From: Candidatus Acidiferrum typicum
GTDB lineage: Bacteria; Acidobacteriota; Terriglobia; Acidiferrales; UBA7541
DNA length: 64,000 bases
Direction of reading: 5' to 3'
Assembly (NCBI GenBank): GCA_002478115.1
Contig: DLMH01000196.1
Span: 26,161 to 90,160, forward strand
Below are positions 15,720 through 25,158 of the stretch, piece after piece. Made by a program: the position numbers and the translations under genes. Within the stretch, counting starts at the first letter, position 1. Every line of letters begins with the position of its first letter. The notes below the pieces were generated by a model. That model was not told the DNA's origin. It made no database searches and saw only the letters and a program-made list of their open reading frames with translations.

Positions 15720-17126
15720 TCAGAGCCCCTGGCCAAGACTCTTTGCGCAATAGCGGTCTTTGATTCGGCCACAAACGAAGGCTGTGGCGCAAAGCGCAGC
15801 CAGCCATGCCACGCGGCTCTGGTATCGATCGAACACCCCGGAGAAAGTTGCACAAACCGCCGCATTGATCAGGAGAAAGGCCATTGCCGAATAGAAAAAG
15901 TGATTCAGGCGTCCCACGGCCTTGACACAAATAAATGCCAGGCATATGGCGACGCTCAGCCAGAAGGTGACCGTGTCAATGGCCGCAGCAGCGTTGGCCA
16001 ACGGAAGAAATTGACCGCGAGATTCTTTGGAGTTTTGGAAGGCCCGGAAATCACCGGGGAATACTTGCGTGACCACGGCCCTGTTCCACTCTTTGGCATT
16101 ATAGGAACGAACTTCGTCCCCGGTACGGATGGCCGCAAACTGGAGGAGCGTTTCTTTAATGCTGCTGGTTAGGAATCTCAGCTTGTAGGTGGAGAGCGTT
16201 TCATGCACGATCTCATCCATTTCGTCTTGGTGTTCTACCATCTCCTCCAATAACGGATGATTCTCGAACAGGAATTCCGTTTGTGTCCGGGGCAGATTGG
16301 AGAGGTAGCTGCATGCAATCAAGGGCCGCTTTGGGCAGTTTTCGCGAAGAAAGTCCGCCGCAAGGCCATCAGCAAACAGCCTGGACATCATAAAGAGTTG
16401 CCCTGAAGGCGAGAACTTGAAACCCAGATGCATGCGGTAATTCAGCGTGGCCGTCGAAAGTCCAGCGGCGATCAACGGCACGATTAGCGAAGCGAGCATG
16501 GCCTTGCGCAGAGTCGCTACCCTCCGCAGGCGAACGACAAGTTTAATGATTATCAGCAGCGTGACGAAAAGTGCTGCAATGGGGAGCAGAGAGGTATGCA
16601 CGCCGGTGGAAATCATTAAAATCGCGGCCAGGGACAGGCGGCTTCTTGCGGGCAATTGGTCATTGAATGCCAACAGAAACGATGACAGGAAGACGATGCC
16701 CGCGAACACGTCAGGCATAAGCTGTGATACCAGCCAGGGCAAGCTTGTAAGGGCGGCTAAAACGGAAACCGAGGCAAGCAAGCAGATCTCGCGGTAGCGG
16801 CGCTGGTTGCCGAGCAGGTACTCGCAGGTTTTATCCAGCACGTAGACGACGATGATTGCCTGTACCCCGACAACCAGCCAGGCGCTAATCCCCAGGCCCG
16901 TCAATTTTGTGAAGATGCTGTATCCGGGAGAGCGGAAAGGCCATAACGCAATGAGCATTTCGCCGGTTAGAAGGTAGCTGCCGGTATCCGAGAAAACGAT
17001 CGGATAACCGTTGACCAAGGCGACCCAAAGAAGGACGCAAACCGCCGCGGCTCGAATCAGCAAGGAGCGAATGACCAGGAGATGCGGGTTGCCCGGCGAT
17101 TGTGACATGGGCGCAACATCAGTCAA
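15720..17126 (-). CDS. Polytopic membrane protein, glycosyltransferase-like, unknown substrate
   Basis: The protein has 468 residues from a TTG at 17126 that has GGAGG eight bases upstream; an ATG at 17108 is the alternative. About ten hydrophobic helices alternate with short loops. The first periplasmic loop has NGYPIVFSDTGSYLLTGE, with an acidic residue after TM1 as in GT-C transferases, but overall similarity to a named family is not clear. It is first in a minus-strand row with a methyltransferase, a GtrB-like transferase and a second GT-C-like protein, so a role in lipid-linked sugar transfer or polymer export is a fair inference. Confidence in the gene is high, in the function low. Confidence 0.7.
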   Translation of the reverse strand: MTDVAPMSQSPGNPHLLVIRSLLIRAAAVCVLLWVALVNGYPIVFSDTGSYLLTGEMLIALWPFRSPGYSIFTKLTGLGISAWLVVGVQAIIVVYVLDKTCEYLLGNQRRYREICLLASVSVLAALTSLPWLVSQLMPDVFAGIVFLSSFLLAFNDQLPARSRLSLAAILMISTGVHTSLLPIAALFVTLLIIIKLVVRLRRVATLRKAMLASLIVPLIAAGLSTATLNYRMHLGFKFSPSGQLFMMSRLFADGLAADFLRENCPKRPLIACSYLSNLPRTQTEFLFENHPLLEEMVEHQDEMDEIVHETLSTYKLRFLTSSIKETLLQFAAIRTGDEVRSYNAKEWNRAVVTQVFPGDFRAFQNSKESRGQFLPLANAAAAIDTVTFWLSVAICLAFICVKAVGRLNHFFYSAMAFLLINAAVCATFSGVFDRYQSRVAWLAALCATAFVCGRIKDRYCAKSLGQGL

Positions 17127-17215
17127 GGGTGACCTCCGCTGGATGACAGATGCTAAAGATCTACGGTCCCGGAATTACCATTGAAAGTCTCGGTCAGAAC
17201 CAGAATCGGCGTGGT

Positions 17216-18037
17216 TCACGGTGTCCCCCTGTCCGATCCCCCGGAAACAGCCTGAAAAACTGCCATTAGAGATGTTCCCAGCAATTTCTGCGGGATCCAT
17301 TCAAAACGGGAGAGAGCCCCGAGAGCTCTATTGATCCACGGAGTCCGCGAATCGAACCCCGTTGTGATGATTTTGCTCTGATCGCTCTTTCCCATCAGCC
17401 AAAGTTTTCGAGCCATCAAAGTGGGAACAATGGGCAGTCCCCAGTAAGTCCAATCTCGCATGTCGAGCCCGTTGCGCAGGGCCGTCTCTCGCAGTGTGCC
17501 GATCGAATAGCGGCGCACGTGGCCCGCGGCCACGTCATAAGCCGAAAAGGCCCACTGTCCTGCCGGAACATTCAGGATCAGCATGCCGTGCGGTGCCAGA
17601 TGAAACAGGAGCGCGTTCAAGAATCTGTCTTCGTCTGTGATGTGCTCCAGTACATCAAACAGAAAGATGACCTCGAATTTCCCCTTTAGGGCGGGATCCT
17701 TCCCGAAAATGTCGTAGCAACATACTCTGCTATGCCGGCTCAGATTCTGCTTCAACGCAAATTCATTCAGATCGAAGCCTGCAACACCTCGTCCATAGGC
17801 AGTTTCAATTTGCCTTTGCAACAGGCCATGACCGCAACCGATCTCCGCCATCGCCCCCGCGCTAGAGATCAGGCCGCCACACAAACGCTGCAAGACTTCA
17901 AATCGACGCCGGATCCAGAAATGATCAATCGAAGCGATCTCAAACCACCGGTCTGCCATGCTGACTTCGGCCGCCGGGGACAAGTACTCTATCTTTCGCA
18001 ATTCGCCTGATTCTGTAGCTGAGTTCATTTGGTACAT
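17216..18037 (-). CDS. SAM-dependent class I methyltransferase
   Basis: The protein has 273 residues. Motif I is MAEIGCGHGLL (GxGxG-type), followed by GVAGFDLNEFAL (acidic motif II), FEVIFLFDVLEHITD (motif III/post-I, typical of Methyltransf_23) and HLAPHGMLILNVPAG. A Tyr/His/Arg segment, DVAAGHVRRYS, is common in O-methyltransferases acting on cell-surface glycans. It is 17 bp from the GtrB-like gene on the same strand and probably modifies the same glycolipid. The C-terminal 50 residues contain a hydrophobic patch and RKLWLMGK. Confidence 0.88.
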   Translation of the reverse strand: MYQMNSATESGELRKIEYLSPAAEVSMADRWFEIASIDHFWIRRRFEVLQRLCGGLISSAGAMAEIGCGHGLLQRQIETAYGRGVAGFDLNEFALKQNLSRHSRVCCYDIFGKDPALKGKFEVIFLFDVLEHITDEDRFLNALLFHLAPHGMLILNVPAGQWAFSAYDVAAGHVRRYSIGTLRETALRNGLDMRDWTYWGLPIVPTLMARKLWLMGKSDQSKIITTGFDSRTPWINRALGALSRFEWIPQKLLGTSLMAVFQAVSGGSDRGTP

Positions 18038-18054
18038 GGCCGCGGATCACGAGG

Positions 18055-19062
18055 CTACCGCAAGAATTCTTTTTCCGGCATTCGTTGTGGTGCGCCTTGT
18101 TCCGGATCGGAATTTCGTGTCACGGGGTTTTTTCCAACCATCTGGCCAATAACATATTGGGGCCGTGCTTTTGTCTCTTCGTAGATGCGGCCCACATACT
18201 CTCCGATGATTCCCAGAAAAAAAAGCAGGATGCCGGACAAAAACGTGACTGCTACCAACAATGCTGTGAATCCCTGCGGGGACTTATGTAGAAACATCTT
18301 TGCGTATAGGGAGTAGCAAACATACAGGGTGGAAAGGAACATCACGAACGCGCCTATTAACGCCGCCGCACGGATCGGTACGATGGAAAACGCGAAAATG
18401 CCATCCGCCGCCAGCTTAATCAGGCGCAGCATGCCGTACTTGGTCTTACCCGAATGCCGCTCCGCGCGTTCGACGGGAACTCCTATTTGCCGGAATCCCA
18501 CCCAACTGCGCATTCCTCGAAGGTACCGGTGATGTTCCGGCATGCGGCGAACATGGTCCACGACCCTGCGGGACATCAGCCCAAAATCACCGGAATCCAG
18601 CGGCAAACGGATGTCAGAGAGTTTGGCCATCATGCGGTAAAAGACAAAATAACAAAGCCGCAGCGGCAGCGGCTCTTTTCGCCGCACACGCTGGGCGTAC
18701 ACCACGTCGTATCCTTCTCCAAACCTTTCCAAGAATTGTGGAATGACCTCCGGGACGTCCTGCAAATCGCCATCCATAATCACGACGGCATCGCCCGAGA
18801 CATGATCCAAAGCTGCAGTAATCGCCGCCTGATGCCCAAAGTTCCTGGAGAGCGAAATGCCCACGATCCGAGGATCCTTTCGGGCTGCCTCGCAGAGCAT
18901 TTCGAAGGTTCGATCCGTGCTGCCATCGTCCACAAATACGATCTCGTGCGGCCCGAGGGGGAGTCCGTCGAGCACTCGCTGAAGGCGCGACAAAAGTTCA
19001 GACAAAACACTCTCTTCATTGTGGACGGGAATCGCGACTGAGAGACGAATTCCGGCGGACAT
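18055..19062 (-). CDS. GT2 polyprenyl-phosphate glycosyltransferase (GtrB/DPM1-like)
   Basis: The protein has 335 residues from the ATG at 19062. GT-A core: VAIPVHNEESVL, DDGSTDRTFEML (DDGS), SRNFGHQAAITAALDHVSGDAVVIMDGDLQD (DGDLQD metal site) and GDFGLMSRRVVDHVRRMPE. Two transmembrane helices follow near the C-terminus (about 230-250 and 265-290) with a closing YVGRIYEETKARP, exactly the GtrB/ArnC layout. The family moves a sugar from a nucleotide donor to undecaprenyl phosphate at the cytoplasmic face. It is the best-defined member of this cluster and suggests its neighbours use the resulting lipid-linked sugar. Confidence 0.93.
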   Translation of the reverse strand: MSAGIRLSVAIPVHNEESVLSELLSRLQRVLDGLPLGPHEIVFVDDGSTDRTFEMLCEAARKDPRIVGISLSRNFGHQAAITAALDHVSGDAVVIMDGDLQDVPEVIPQFLERFGEGYDVVYAQRVRRKEPLPLRLCYFVFYRMMAKLSDIRLPLDSGDFGLMSRRVVDHVRRMPEHHRYLRGMRSWVGFRQIGVPVERAERHSGKTKYGMLRLIKLAADGIFAFSIVPIRAAALIGAFVMFLSTLYVCYSLYAKMFLHKSPQGFTALLVAVTFLSGILLFFLGIIGEYVGRIYEETKARPQYVIGQMVGKNPVTRNSDPEQGAPQRMPEKEFLR

Positions 19063-19281
19063 CAATTGAAGGCGTCCTCTTCCTCAGATGCAACTTGAAG
19101 CGAAATACGTCAGAGCCGGAACCGCACTCTGTCCGTGCAAAACTAAGATACCTGTATTTACATGGCACAACAAGTTCCAAGCACAGCTTCGGGGGGCATC
19201 CCTTGGAAATGAACATCCGTTGCGGTCAGCCAGTCTGCGGCGTCTCCTTGTGGCTGGCGGAGCATTGGCCAGAGTCAAACT

Positions 19282-20904
19282 CTAGCGCGTCACCAGCACG
19301 ACACGATGGAAATTGTCGTTCAGCTCTCTGGGCAGCAGCGAAACGTTTTGCAGCTTGAATCCATCCTTTTTCAAGCGGCCAGGCCACCAGTCGCCGCCCA
19401 AACCGCCCCCGCTGGAGTAGACGAGGAACTGGGGATGCTCCGCGAGAAACGGCTGGAAGTCATAAATGGGCAGCGTCGTGTATTGGCGTAGGATTGCCAA
19501 TTGCTTGTCCGCCGTATCATTACCGGTATAGACGACGGCTTGCGCTGGATCGAGCACAGAAACGAATCGCTTCTGCCAAGCAGGGTCGCAGTAATGCTGG
19601 AATTGCAGGAAATCATGGGCATCCGAAGCGATTACAGGCAGGTCTGCATGGCCGCCAGCGGTCACGAACTCCTCCACAAATGGCGCGGGGGAGATAAACT
19701 GGCTTGTATAGGCCGACCAAAATTGGCGCTCTTGCGGTACGAGCATAAAAAGTAGCAAGGCGGCGGTGACAGCCGGAAGAAGAAAGTCCCAGCGCCGCAG
19801 CCTCGGAAGGCTGAAACCGAGTGCGAGGGGGAAGCCGAGCAAGGACGGCACCATATACTTGGCAGTCATGCCACCGTGAGCGAGTGCCGCAACCGCGAAG
19901 CCCACCAGCGGCAAACTTAGAAGGCCGAGCACGAGGGTCAGCTCATGGATCGGCGCACCCGGCGGGCGTTCACCCCGCGATGTTTTTCTCACCGCCGCGA
20001 GCATGGTGAAAAGGACTGCGACACCGGCAATCGCGGCCAGATACAGGCCAGGTTTGTCCTCGGGCGTCAGGAAATACCAACTGTAGCTGTTCAAGGCTAG
20101 TTTCAAAGTGGGTTTCGACCAGATATACGGCCCGTAATACTTTTGCATTGCAGAGAGGATAGGCCAGGAGATTGCCAGGGGCGCGAAGCCGCTGAGAAGC
20201 GCGAGCCAAACGCCCCGGCGTAATTGACGCGTCAAGCTATAATGCGCGGCTTCCGCGAGAAAAAACGGCAGGAACGCGAATGCAGCAAAGTAGTGAAAGG
20301 ATTCCGCAAGCACGAGGCTCAGGCCCAATAGAATCACCCAGCGGCGTGCCGGAGCGCGCTGGTAACAAACGATGGCGAAGGCGATGCAAGCGACGAGCAG
20401 ACTATAGCCGCGAGCTTCCACGGCAAGCATGTCAAGCAGGATGGTGACCAGTGGAATCGCGGCGCAAACCAAGGCGATCGCGGCACCCTTGTGCGTTCTG
20501 ACAGCGACGAACAGGCACAAGAGAGTGACGGCAAATCCCAGAATTGAAACGCCACGGTACGCCAGATTTTCGTTGCGGGTGAAGGCTGCCGCGGCGCGTT
20601 CCAGCAGGTAAAAGGCCAAAGGATGAGAATCCGCCCCTTTCACGACGGCTTGCCACAACGTGGAAAGATGTTCCTGCCGGGCTAAAAGCAAGGTGCAGAT
20701 TTCGTCATACCAAAGGGGCTTGACCAAAGCGTGGCAGATGTTGCGTGCCGTGGCATAAATCACTAAGGCCGCCAAAGCGAACAGTGCAAGCTTTTCGGTG
20801 AGGGGACTGCGTGGCACCGGCGATGGTGGTACTACCGGTGCCGGGGATGAACCGCTATCCTGCACAGGAAGCCCTGCTGATTTTTCTTCAGTGAGTGCAC
20901 GCAT
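19282..20904 (-). CDS. Polytopic GT-C/GT39-like glycosyltransferase membrane protein
   Basis: The protein has 540 residues and about eleven membrane helices. After TM1 comes the loop LVKPLWYDEICTLLLARQ, with the acidic pair DE that GT39/ArnT-like transferases use as catalytic or metal-binding residues, and then SHPLAFYLLERAAAAF, matching the HPPLYY-type second block. The C-terminal 130 residues are soluble and periplasmic. It probably transfers a sugar from a lipid carrier to a periplasmic acceptor, and the GtrB-like neighbour 219 bp downstream could make the donor. The acceptor is unknown. Confidence 0.75.
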   Translation of the reverse strand: MRALTEEKSAGLPVQDSGSSPAPVVPPSPVPRSPLTEKLALFALAALVIYATARNICHALVKPLWYDEICTLLLARQEHLSTLWQAVVKGADSHPLAFYLLERAAAAFTRNENLAYRGVSILGFAVTLLCLFVAVRTHKGAAIALVCAAIPLVTILLDMLAVEARGYSLLVACIAFAIVCYQRAPARRWVILLGLSLVLAESFHYFAAFAFLPFFLAEAAHYSLTRQLRRGVWLALLSGFAPLAISWPILSAMQKYYGPYIWSKPTLKLALNSYSWYFLTPEDKPGLYLAAIAGVAVLFTMLAAVRKTSRGERPPGAPIHELTLVLGLLSLPLVGFAVAALAHGGMTAKYMVPSLLGFPLALGFSLPRLRRWDFLLPAVTAALLLFMLVPQERQFWSAYTSQFISPAPFVEEFVTAGGHADLPVIASDAHDFLQFQHYCDPAWQKRFVSVLDPAQAVVYTGNDTADKQLAILRQYTTLPIYDFQPFLAEHPQFLVYSSGGGLGGDWWPGRLKKDGFKLQNVSLLPRELNDNFHRVVLVTR

Positions 20905-21065
20905 GGGTCAAAGGAAAGAGTCACCCAGCAGGATAGGATGATTGCTGCAGCTTAGCACGGGCGAATTTCGATTTTGCGGCAGCGGCCGGCGGCGTGCTCA
21001 AGTGCTAACTCGAGGCGTGCATGATTCCAAAAATAAGTGGAGCGGCGGGCGGCAGGCACTGAACT

Positions 21066-21259
21066 TGAAATCCGAAGTTGAAGAGGGATTTCTCCGCTCC
21101 GGGACGACAAAAAGCGCCGTCCCTCCGGTCGAAATGACAAATCTTAGGTGGTGGATGATGTGGGAAAATCCAAGTTCGGCGAAGTTGCTCTCTCCCGCGA
21201 CTGTCGATTGAAACAAAACAAGATGCGCTCGCCTGAAATAGGGCAACTTCGGGTTTCAG
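21066..21259. repeat. Dispersed ~200-bp element with terminal inverted repeats, copy C
   Basis: Bounded by TGAAATCCGAAGTTGA and GCAACTTCGGGTTTCA, inverted copies with one mismatch in the core. The interior is nearly collinear with copy B: CTCCGCTCCGGGACGAC…GCGCCGTCCCTCCGGTCG, AATGACAAATCTTAGGTGG, AAGTTCGGCGAAGTT, CGATTGAAACAAAACAAGA. It ends 2 bp from the stop of the nth gene. Confidence 0.82.
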
Positions 21260-21261
21260 GC

Positions 21262-22011
21262 TCAAACGGTTTTGTCGGGCGCGTAACAGAGCTTTTCCAG
21301 GTTGCACTCGGCGCACTTGGGCTTGCGGGCGGCACAGACGCGGCGGCCATGCCAGATCAACTGATGGGAAAACTGGATCCATCTGTTCTGCGGGATGACG
21401 GCCATCAGGTCCTGCTCGATTTTCTTGGGGTCTTCGTTGTGCGTCAGGTCCAGGCGCAGCGAGAGCCGAATTACGTGTGTATCCACGACGATGCCGCTGG
21501 CAATCCCGTAAGCTGTGCCAAGCACGACGTTGGCCGTTTTTCGCGCCACGCCCGGAAGCGTGAGCAGTTCCTCCATGGTGTGCGGCACCTGTCCGCCGAA
21601 TTGCTCCACGATGGCTTTGCTCGCGCCCATCACAGACTTGGTCTTGTTGCGAAAGAATCCGGTCGGGCGAATCTCCTTTTCAAGATCCGCGGGATTGGCA
21701 GAGGCAAACGCTTCCGGCTTCGTATATTTCTTGTAGAGCTCCTGCGTAACCTGATTGACGCGCACGTCGGTGCATTGCGCGGAGAGGATGGTGGAGATCA
21801 GCAATTGAAAGGCATTCTCATGTTTCAGCTCGCAGGTTGCGTCCGGGTAGGCCTCGTCGAGCTTCGCCAGAATAGCCGCGACGCGCTGGGGATCCGTGCC
21901 AGCCACGGAGCCGGCCTTGGCGGAGGTTTTCTTGGCTGCAGCAACTTTTCTCGCGGCACTCTTGCCGCGCTTCGCTGATTTCTTCCTGCCGGACTTTTTC
22001 CTGGTGGCCAT
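21262..22011 (-). CDS. nth: Endonuclease III
   Basis: The protein has 249 residues, longer than the usual 211 because of a Lys/Ala/Arg-rich N-terminal tail (about residues 1-38). It has the helix-hairpin-helix LPGVARKTANVVLG with the catalytic Lys, VDTHVIRLSLRLDL with the catalytic Asp, and a 4Fe-4S loop C-x6-C-x2-C-x5-C (CAARKPKCAECNLEKLC). The enzyme excises oxidised pyrimidines and cuts at abasic sites in base-excision repair. The basic tail probably aids DNA binding. It is followed on the same strand by rdgB and rph, whose products also protect or process nucleic acids. Confidence 0.96.
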   Translation of the reverse strand: MATRKKSGRKKSAKRGKSAARKVAAAKKTSAKAGSVAGTDPQRVAAILAKLDEAYPDATCELKHENAFQLLISTILSAQCTDVRVNQVTQELYKKYTKPEAFASANPADLEKEIRPTGFFRNKTKSVMGASKAIVEQFGGQVPHTMEELLTLPGVARKTANVVLGTAYGIASGIVVDTHVIRLSLRLDLTHNEDPKKIEQDLMAVIPQNRWIQFSHQLIWHGRRVCAARKPKCAECNLEKLCYAPDKTV

Positions 22012-22046
22012 GGGAACCTCTTTTGACTCCGCTTTGAGCTCTTCTC

Positions 22047-22658
22047 CTACGATTCCAACACTTCCATCAACCGGCGAAACGCTTTGCCGCGGTGGCTCCG
22101 GGCATTCTTCTCAGGCGCAGGCAATTCTGCAAACGTCTTTCCGAGCGCAGGAAAGTAAAACACGGGATCGTACCCGAATCCGCCACTGCCGCGCGGAGCT
22201 TCGGCAATTTCGCCGTCCACTTTCTCTGAAACGACGTCGATCACGCGCCCCATCTGCGCCACGGCAATCACGCACACAAAGTAAGCAGAGCGCTCCGCAC
22301 CTTTTCTGCCGCGCAAAGCCGCCAGCAATTTCGAGATCTTTTGATCATTGCTGGCACCAAGGCCGGCATAGCGCGCCGAGTGCACGCCAGGCTCGCCGCC
22401 GAGCGCGGGCACGACCAGCCCCGAATCATCCGAAAACACCAGATCCGTGCACGCCCGGGAATAATACAGCGCTTTGCCCGCGGCGTTTTCGGCAAAGGTA
22501 GGCGCGGCCTCCGGGAATTCAGGCAGCGCGGCGAATTGCGGGAGCAAAGCCAGTTCCAAGTTGGAATGTGCCGCGGCGGCCAGCGCGCGGAATTCCCGCA
22601 ATTTCCCCGGGTTTCCCGAGGAAAGATACAACTTCTTCGCCGTTCCCACTGAAGTCAT
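22047..22658 (-). CDS. rdgB: dITP/XTP pyrophosphatase (RdgB/HAM1 family)
   Basis: The protein has 203 residues from the ATG at 22658; longer readings only extend into rph. Family motifs are SSGNPGKLREF (substrate loop), FAENAAGKALYYS, DDSGLVVPALGGEPGVHSARYAG (the central catalytic and binding block) and GSGGFGYDPVFYFP, with RSHRGKAFRRL at the end. The enzyme hydrolyses non-canonical purine triphosphates to monophosphates and so keeps inosine and xanthosine out of DNA. The gene is 52 bp after rph, a very common bacterial pairing, and probably co-transcribed. Confidence 0.96.
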   Translation of the reverse strand: MTSVGTAKKLYLSSGNPGKLREFRALAAAAHSNLELALLPQFAALPEFPEAAPTFAENAAGKALYYSRACTDLVFSDDSGLVVPALGGEPGVHSARYAGLGASNDQKISKLLAALRGRKGAERSAYFVCVIAVAQMGRVIDVVSEKVDGEIAEAPRGSGGFGYDPVFYFPALGKTFAELPAPEKNARSHRGKAFRRLMEVLES

Positions 22659-22710
22659 CGCTGCGCTTTTCCCGTGTTCATGGTGTCGCCGCGGCGGAAC
22701 GATCTTGCTT

Positions 22711-23448
22711 TCATCGCCCGCGGCCGAGGAATTGTTCGGGCAAGACTTCGCGCTGCTCTTCGGCCAGGCGGCGGATTCCCGCGGCGCCCAGGGCAAGCAA
22801 ATCCTGCATCTCGCCGCCGGTGAAGGGGCGCCCTTCGGCGGTCGCCTGAATTTCCACGAAATCGCCGCGGCCGGTCATCACTACGTTCATATCCACTTCC
22901 GCGCGCGAATCCTCTTCATAGCAGAGGTCGAGCAGGGCTACATCATCCACGATGCCGACGCTGATGGCCGCCACGGAATCGATCAGCGGAGAACGTTTGA
23001 GAATTCCCGCCGCGAGCATGCGCTCCATGGCGAGGGCCAGAGCCACGAACGCGCCGGTAATCGAAGCGGTGCGCGTGCCGCCGTCGGCTTCAATGACGTC
23101 GCAATCCAGCATTACGGTGCGCTCGCCCAGGGATTCCGTATCGATCACCGCGCGCAACGAACGCCCGATTAGCCGCTGAATCTCCAGCGTGCGTCCGGTT
23201 TGTTTGCCGCGCGCCGCTTCCCGAGGCGTGCGCTCTTCGGTGGCGCGTGGGAGCATGCCGTATTCGCTGGTCACCCAGCCTTTTCCGGAACCTTTCAGGA
23301 AGCCGGGCACGCCGTCGTCAACGCTGGCGGTGCAGATCACGCGCGTCTTGCCCAATTCGATCAAGACGCTGCCCTCGGCCTGCGAGATGAAGTCGGGAGT
23401 AATCTTCAATGCGCGAATCTGGTCGGCAGTTCGTCCATCAATCCTCAT
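22711..23448 (-). CDS. rph: Ribonuclease PH
   Basis: The protein has 245 residues. [12 protein letters not shown] opens as in all RNase PH proteins. The phosphorolysis core has [18 protein letters not shown] and [16 protein letters not shown], then [20 protein letters not shown] and [17 protein letters not shown] with the catalytic Asp. The C-terminal [16 protein letters not shown] block is present as [15 protein letters not shown]. It trims tRNA 3' ends using phosphate. rdgB follows on the same strand. Confidence 0.96.
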   Translation of the reverse strand: MRIDGRTADQIRALKITPDFISQAEGSVLIELGKTRVICTASVDDGVPGFLKGSGKGWVTSEYGMLPRATEERTPREAARGKQTGRTLEIQRLIGRSLRAVIDTESLGERTVMLDCDVIEADGGTRTASITGAFVALALAMERMLAAGILKRSPLIDSVAAISVGIVDDVALLDLCYEEDSRAEVDMNVVMTGRGDFVEIQATAEGRPFTGGEMQDLLALGAAGIRRLAEEQREVLPEQFLGRGR

Positions 23449-23505
23449 CTTCCACGCCCCTTTCCCGGGCCTCTGGTATTCTCTTTACACGCCGGTGATC
23501 TCCGG

Positions 23506-24198
23506 CTACCTCTTCACCGCATTCTGAACCTTTTCCACGGCTTTCTCGATCGGACCGGTAATCGCCGAAACGGGAGATGGAGCGTGTCCGTCCGGCGCCC
23601 CGGCCACGTTCGTATTCACCCGAAAGGTTTGCGTCAAATCAATATGACCGGCCAGCGTTTCAACTTCCTGGCCGTGAATGAGGATTTTGAGGCGCTGCAC
23701 CTGGGGTACATCGGCTTCCAGAGTGCGCGCGATCGAATCGATGGCCAACTGCTCGCTCTGAATTCCGGAGGGAATCGAAGTGCCCAGAGCTTCCGAGAAA
23801 TCGGCAACTGCGGTGCCATCGGGCAAAAGATAGAATGCCAGCAACGCGGCATCGGGCGGCAAGGTGCGCGCTTCGGAATCGACGGGCCCAGCCAGCAGCG
23901 TGTTCAGGACTTCCTTGGCGCGCAGCACCGGATCATTCGAGAGCGGAAGCTCCACGGTAACCGGCTTGAGCATGCCATCGTCAATCCCTGATCCCCAGAA
24001 CATCTTCACCTTCACCTTCGGCTCACTGCTTGCCGTGGGCGTGACCGGCAGCAATTCGCGGCGCGCCTGCTCCGCGGTTTTCTCGGTAAGTTGTGCAGCC
24101 CTGCGCACTTGCTGCCACAGCGCCGGGAAATAGAGCGCAGCGGCAAGGACTGCAGCTAGCAAGCCGCCCGCCAGCCAGACACGCGCTTGTGGGCTCAT
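23506..24198 (-). CDS. GerMN-domain membrane-anchored protein
   Basis: The protein has 230 residues from the ATG at 24198, which overlaps the amidase stop as ATGA. There is an N-terminal transmembrane segment (about 8-28). The GerMN domain (about 58-190) has KVKMFWGSGIDDGMLKPVTVELP, DPVLRAKEVLNTLLAGP, FYLLPDGTAVADFSEAL and IDSIARTLEADVPQVQRLKILIHGQEVETLAGHIDLT. The family is named after spore germination proteins, but in non-sporeformers such domains are linked to cell-wall amidases. The coupling here to an N-acetylmuramoyl-alanine amidase suggests that the two act together at the periplasmic cell wall. It diverges in no way from the local strand and is followed by rph. Confidence 0.9.
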   Translation of the reverse strand: MSPQARVWLAGGLLAAVLAAALYFPALWQQVRRAAQLTEKTAEQARRELLPVTPTASSEPKVKVKMFWGSGIDDGMLKPVTVELPLSNDPVLRAKEVLNTLLAGPVDSEARTLPPDAALLAFYLLPDGTAVADFSEALGTSIPSGIQSEQLAIDSIARTLEADVPQVQRLKILIHGQEVETLAGHIDLTQTFRVNTNVAGAPDGHAPSPVSAITGPIEKAVEKVQNAVKR

Positions 24199-25103
24199 GG
24201 CTGCTTGCCTCCCGGCGTTCCTGGCAGCACAGGCAGGACGTAGGACGGCTTGAAGGCTACGATACCCTGCGCGATGGCTTCGGCAACCCCCGGCACCATG
24301 CGGTCGAGATCGGCGCGTTCCTGCACGGACACACTGGAAATCTCCACGGCGATCGCGGGCGCCGCGGTGGTCCGCAATTGGCGCACCGGCGCCACTTGCA
24401 CGCTGGTAGGCGAACCCCTGAAGCGCTTTGCCAGTTCCTGTTGAACCAGGTCGCCGAGCTGGTGGCTCAAGCCGACGAACGGTCCTTGCGCGCGGTCCCA
24501 CGGAATCAGTGCGTTCGCGTCATTCAAGGGCGGAATGTCCGGCACGACATAAACCCTTGCGGTGCCAGCCAGGCCGGTGGAGGCGATGTGGAGCGTCACG
24601 AAAACCGCGCCGTGCTGGGCATTGGCGCGTGCCGAGCGGTCATCAAACGAAGGATTGTCGTTGCCCTCGCGGGTCATCACGACCTGGAACCCTTGTGCCT
24701 CGAGCGCCTTGCGCACTTCGGCGGCGAACACCAGCACGACTTCGCTTTCGCGGATGCCCTCGGTGCCGCGCGCGCCCAGGTCGATCCCGCCATGCGCGGG
24801 GTCGAGAACGACGATGTTGAGTGCACCGCGGGGAACATAGTGCCCTTGGCTGGGTGCGGAAGCGAGGGTTTGCGGTGTCGCGGAAGCAGGCGCGGCGGGT
24901 GTGACTGTGGACTGTGGTGGAACTTGATTGGCGGGTGCGCCTGCCGATTGCGGCTTGGTCTGGCTCGCTGCCATGACCGCCAGGGCAAGACCCGCACCCA
25001 GCAGCGCCGCCAGTAAAGTTGTCCGGTACTTCAAACCATCTCTCACGTGGAGCAGGATACCAAATCTCAGCGCCTTCCTGCGGCCCACGATTTTTTTCGG
25101 CAC
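24195..25103 (-). CDS. N-acetylmuramoyl-L-alanine amidase (Amidase_3)
   Basis: The protein has 302 residues with a signal/anchor (about 24-47, YRTTLLAALLGAGLALAVMAA) and a Pro/Ala-rich linker to about 85. The catalytic domain has IVVLDPAHGGIDLGARG, with the first zinc His, then the Glu in TEGIRESEVVLVFA, HIAS with the second zinc His, and the general-acid Glu in AVEISSVSV. The usual DPGHGG appears as DPAHGG. It cleaves the peptide from N-acetylmuramic acid in peptidoglycan. The 3' end overlaps the GerMN gene by 4 bp. Confidence 0.9.
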   Translation of the reverse strand: MPKKIVGRRKALRFGILLHVRDGLKYRTTLLAALLGAGLALAVMAASQTKPQSAGAPANQVPPQSTVTPAAPASATPQTLASAPSQGHYVPRGALNIVVLDPAHGGIDLGARGTEGIRESEVVLVFAAEVRKALEAQGFQVVMTREGNDNPSFDDRSARANAQHGAVFVTLHIASTGLAGTARVYVVPDIPPLNDANALIPWDRAQGPFVGLSHQLGDLVQQELAKRFRGSPTSVQVAPVRQLRTTAAPAIAVEISSVSVQERADLDRMVPGVAEAIAQGIVAFKPSYVLPVLPGTPGGKQP

Positions 25104-25158
25104 GAAAGAGGGACCTCACTATCGACGGCGGGCCGTTGTGCTCAAGCTCTTCTAAACC